Source of the DNA: F23-D06 sp045132055
GTDB lineage: Bacteria; Bacteroidota; Bacteroidia; Bacteroidales; WCHB1-69
DNA length: 7,126 nucleotides
Direction: 5' to 3'
Assembly: GCA_045132055.1 (NCBI GenBank)
Contig: JBGURP010000058.1
Coordinates: 1-7,126, forward strand
Below, piece after piece: positions 5,576-7,126 of the stretch. The notes beneath the pieces were generated by a model. It was not told where the DNA came from, searched no databases, and saw only the letters and a list, made by a program, of their open reading frames with translations. Position numbers and translations under genes: made by a program. The first letter of the stretch is position 1. Every line of letters starts with the position of its first letter.

Positions 5576-7021
5576 ATGAAGAAATTTACCTTATTATTCC
5601 TGTCACTTCTGGCGGCCCTTAGCGTTAACGCATCAATAGCGGTTTGTGGCATTGATCCTGATGATAACGGCCATTTCAACTGCCCATACATCAAGAGCGG
5701 CAGCATCATTTGGGATGAGACGAACCGCACACTCACCCTGGACAACGCCGTTGTGGAACACAGTAGCGAGACGCCCTACGATTACGTTTATCCCATACGC
5801 GTAACCGAGAATGCTACCATCATCATTCACGGTGAATGCAAACTGACTACAACGGGTTTTGTTGCCTTGGCATTGGATGGATATAACAGTAAAAGTGTAA
5901 CTATCCAAGGTGATGGCACCCTCAATGTCTCCAGCAGGTTGCGTGGCATTTTCCTTGTGTGCACACGCTTGACAATCAAGGACATCACGCTGCAGGACGC
6001 CTATGGTATTATGAATAATGGAGACGGCGTGCTGTGTGCACTTACCTTTGATAATGTGAAAGCCGATATCCATGGAGGGGTTTCAAGAATAGGTGAAGGT
6101 ATCACCTTCAAGAATTGCGCTATTACCTATCCTGGTGATGCCTATATAGCACATGACCAATATGAGGACGCCGACTATGGTTATTACATTGCCTATGGTG
6201 ATGAAAATTTTGCCGACCATATCATTATCTCGCGTGCATCCGGTATTAAAGGTGACGTCAACGGTGACGGTGAGGTCAACATCGCCGACGTGAATGCCGT
6301 CATCGATGTGATTCTTGGCAGTGGCAGCAACACTTTTGCCGATGTCAACAAAGATGGTGAAATCAATATCGCTGACGTCAATGTCATCATTGACATCATC
6401 CTGGGCGGCGGAACTCCGCAAGATAATCATGAATACGTTGATATGGGTCTGCCCAGCGGCACACTCTGGGCCACTATGAACATCGGCGCCAACACCCCTG
6501 AGGAATATGGCTCTTACTTTGCTTGGGGAGAGACCGAGACAAAGGATAATTACAACTGGAGCAACAACAAGTGGCTCAACCTCATCGATGGCACGTACAT
6601 CGAGCTGACAAAGTATTGCACTGACAGCGAGTATGGCACGGTGGATGGCAAGACCGAACTGGATCCTGAGGACGATGCTGCTTACGTCAACTGGGGAGCT
6701 TCGTGGCGAATGCCGACAAAGGAGCAATTTCAGGAATTGAGATCCAACTGCCGCCGAAAGTGGACAACGCAAAACGGCGTGAAAGGGTATCTGTTGACGG
6801 CTAACAATGGTAATACCTTGTTCTTCCCTGCTGGGGGCTATCGTTGGGGCAGTATGCTCGAAAGCGCGGGCTCGTATGGCTACTACTGGTCTCGTACGCT
6901 CAACTCCAGTGATCCGGTCTTCGCCTACTGTGTGTCCTACTCCGATTTCCTCATGTTCCAAGTTGACGAACACATTCGCAACTATGGCCTTGCCGTGCGG
7001 CCTGTTCGCGCATCGAATTAA
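5576..7021 (+). CDS. Secreted multidomain protein: beta-helix-like region, dockerin-like pair, FISUMP-type domain
   Basis: 481 residues from ATG 5576, chosen because a type I signal peptide starts there (MKK, core 4-17, V-N-A cleavage after about A19) and the promoter lies between it and the earlier in-frame ATG at 5468. Residues ~20-222 are strand-rich with repeated I-T-I / L-T-x-x-x-V rungs, suggesting a parallel beta-helix or carbohydrate-binding fold. Residues 227-248 and 256-277 are two dockerin-like units (D-x-N-x-D-G-x-(V/I)-N-I-A-D plus helix ending LG), expected to bind two calcium ions. Residues ~286-479 form a FISUMP-type paralogous domain, recognisable by EYVDMGLPSGTLWAT, YFAWGET, DDAAYVNWG, WRMPT, YYWSRT and GLAVRPVRA. 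No sorting domain follows. Role unknown; probably an exported, surface or extracellular protein linked to glycans. Single-gene unit with its own promoter and terminator. Confidence 0.85.
   Translation: MKKFTLLFLSLLAALSVNASIAVCGIDPDDNGHFNCPYIKSGSIIWDETNRTLTLDNAVVEHSSETPYDYVYPIRVTENATIIIHGECKLTTTGFVALALDGYNSKSVTIQGDGTLNVSSRLRGIFLVCTRLTIKDITLQDAYGIMNNGDGVLCALTFDNVKADIHGGVSRIGEGITFKNCAITYPGDAYIAHDQYEDADYGYYIAYGDENFADHIIISRASGIKGDVNGDGEVNIADVNAVIDVILGSGSNTFADVNKDGEINIADVNVIIDIILGGGTPQDNHEYVDMGLPSGTLWATMNIGANTPEEYGSYFAWGETETKDNYNWSNNKWLNLIDGTYIELTKYCTDSEYGTVDGKTELDPEDDAAYVNWGASWRMPTKEQFQELRSNCRRKWTTQNGVKGYLLTANNGNTLFFPAGGYRWGSMLESAGSYGYYWSRTLNSSDPVFAYCVSYSDFLMFQVDEHIRNYGLAVRPVRASN
6254..6406 (+). 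repeat. Two tandem dockerin-like calcium-loop repeats within the coding sequence
   Basis: Two 66-bp units (6254-6319 and 6341-6406) separated by 21 bp encode loop-helix units differing at few positions. Each has Asp at loop positions 1, 5 and 12 and Asn at 3 and 9, as in dockerin type I calcium loops. Third-codon-position differences between the copies show that the duplication is not recent. Confidence 0.8.
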
Positions 7022-7041
7022 TCACGTTGCCGAATAGATAC

Positions 7042-7076
7042 GAGGGTGTGTCATAATTCTGGCACATCCTCTTTTT
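7042..7076 (+). terminator. Intrinsic terminator of the secreted multidomain gene
   Basis: GAGGGTGTG (7042-7050) pairs with CACATCCTC (7063-7071) with one G-U, extendable by two pairs inward, followed by TTTTTG. It starts 20 bp after the stop codon. Confidence 0.82.
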
Positions 7077-7103
7077 GTAACATGCTGTAAAACATATAAC
7101 AAA

Positions 7104-7126
7104 GCCTCTACTTTCCCAAGCGGAGG
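7104..7126. other. Possible hairpin cut by the right window edge
   Basis: CCTC (7105-7108) can pair with GAGG (7123-7126) around 14 bases. AAAG before the left arm suggests that the right arm could continue as CTTT beyond the window, making a second terminator, for instance of a convergent gene. The last 50 bases otherwise show no coding signal. Only a guess from a partial arm. Confidence 0.2.

Noticed and set aside
6254..6406. Direct repeats as CRISPR or satellite DNA
   Set aside because: The two units are in-frame protein repeats encoding dockerin-like calcium loops, with codon-level divergence and only two copies.
6083..6973. Minus-strand open frame of 296 codons across the secreted multidomain gene
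   Set aside because: It is the antisense shadow of a gene with clear signal peptide, repeats and domain motifs, and has no promoter or family resemblance of its own.

Overview
The window looks like chromosomal DNA from a gut or rumen member of the Bacteroidales, probably Prevotella-like or close to Muribaculaceae. Three things point there. Promoters have the Bacteroidota -7 element TAnnTTTG. Most genes lack a Shine-Dalgarno sequence. The gene families present (DUF4494, DUF3784, dockerin-like NIADV repeats, FISUMP-type paralogous domains, lipoproteins with an acidic stretch after the lipobox cysteine) are typical of that group. No tRNA, rRNA, CRISPR array, transposase or phage gene was seen.

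Left half, minus strand (about 1-2975). There are two transcription units. The right-hand one starts at a TACCTTTG promoter (2965-2972) and reads deoD (purine nucleoside phosphorylase), then, after 20 bp, a nitronate monooxygenase/FabK-type flavoprotein, ending at a long hairpin (1164-1197). The left-hand one is a DUF4494 gene followed after 10 bp by yggS, the PLP-homeostasis protein, which is cut by the window edge. A perfect 14-bp palindrome (1139-1152) lies between the two units.

Middle, plus strand (about 3160-3800). A small DUF3784 membrane protein follows its own TATATTTG promoter. After it comes a gene-poor stretch holding what looks like the last ~27 codons of a dockerin-like protein (3653-3733), with a strong intrinsic terminator still attached. 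This is best read as the stump of a lost secreted-protein gene.

Right half, plus strand (about 3859-7126). A YitT-family membrane protein (DUF161 plus DUF2179) and a small lipoprotein appear to share one transcript, from a TAATTTTG promoter to the hairpin at 5365-5397. A separate promoter (TATTTTTG, 5493-5500) drives a 481-residue secreted protein made of a signal peptide, a beta-helix-like repeat region, two dockerin-like calcium-loop repeats and a C-terminal FISUMP-type domain, ending at a terminator (7042-7076).

Most of the window is ordinary housekeeping and envelope DNA, and no clear new multi-gene system is visible. The points most worth a second look are the degraded dockerin tail 2.5 kb upstream of an intact relative, the unusual internal position of the dockerin pair, the palindrome upstream of DUF4494-yggS, a shared GCAAAA-N10-TTTTGC dyad built around two promoter -7 elements, and the DUF4494-yggS pairing as a clue to the function of DUF4494.
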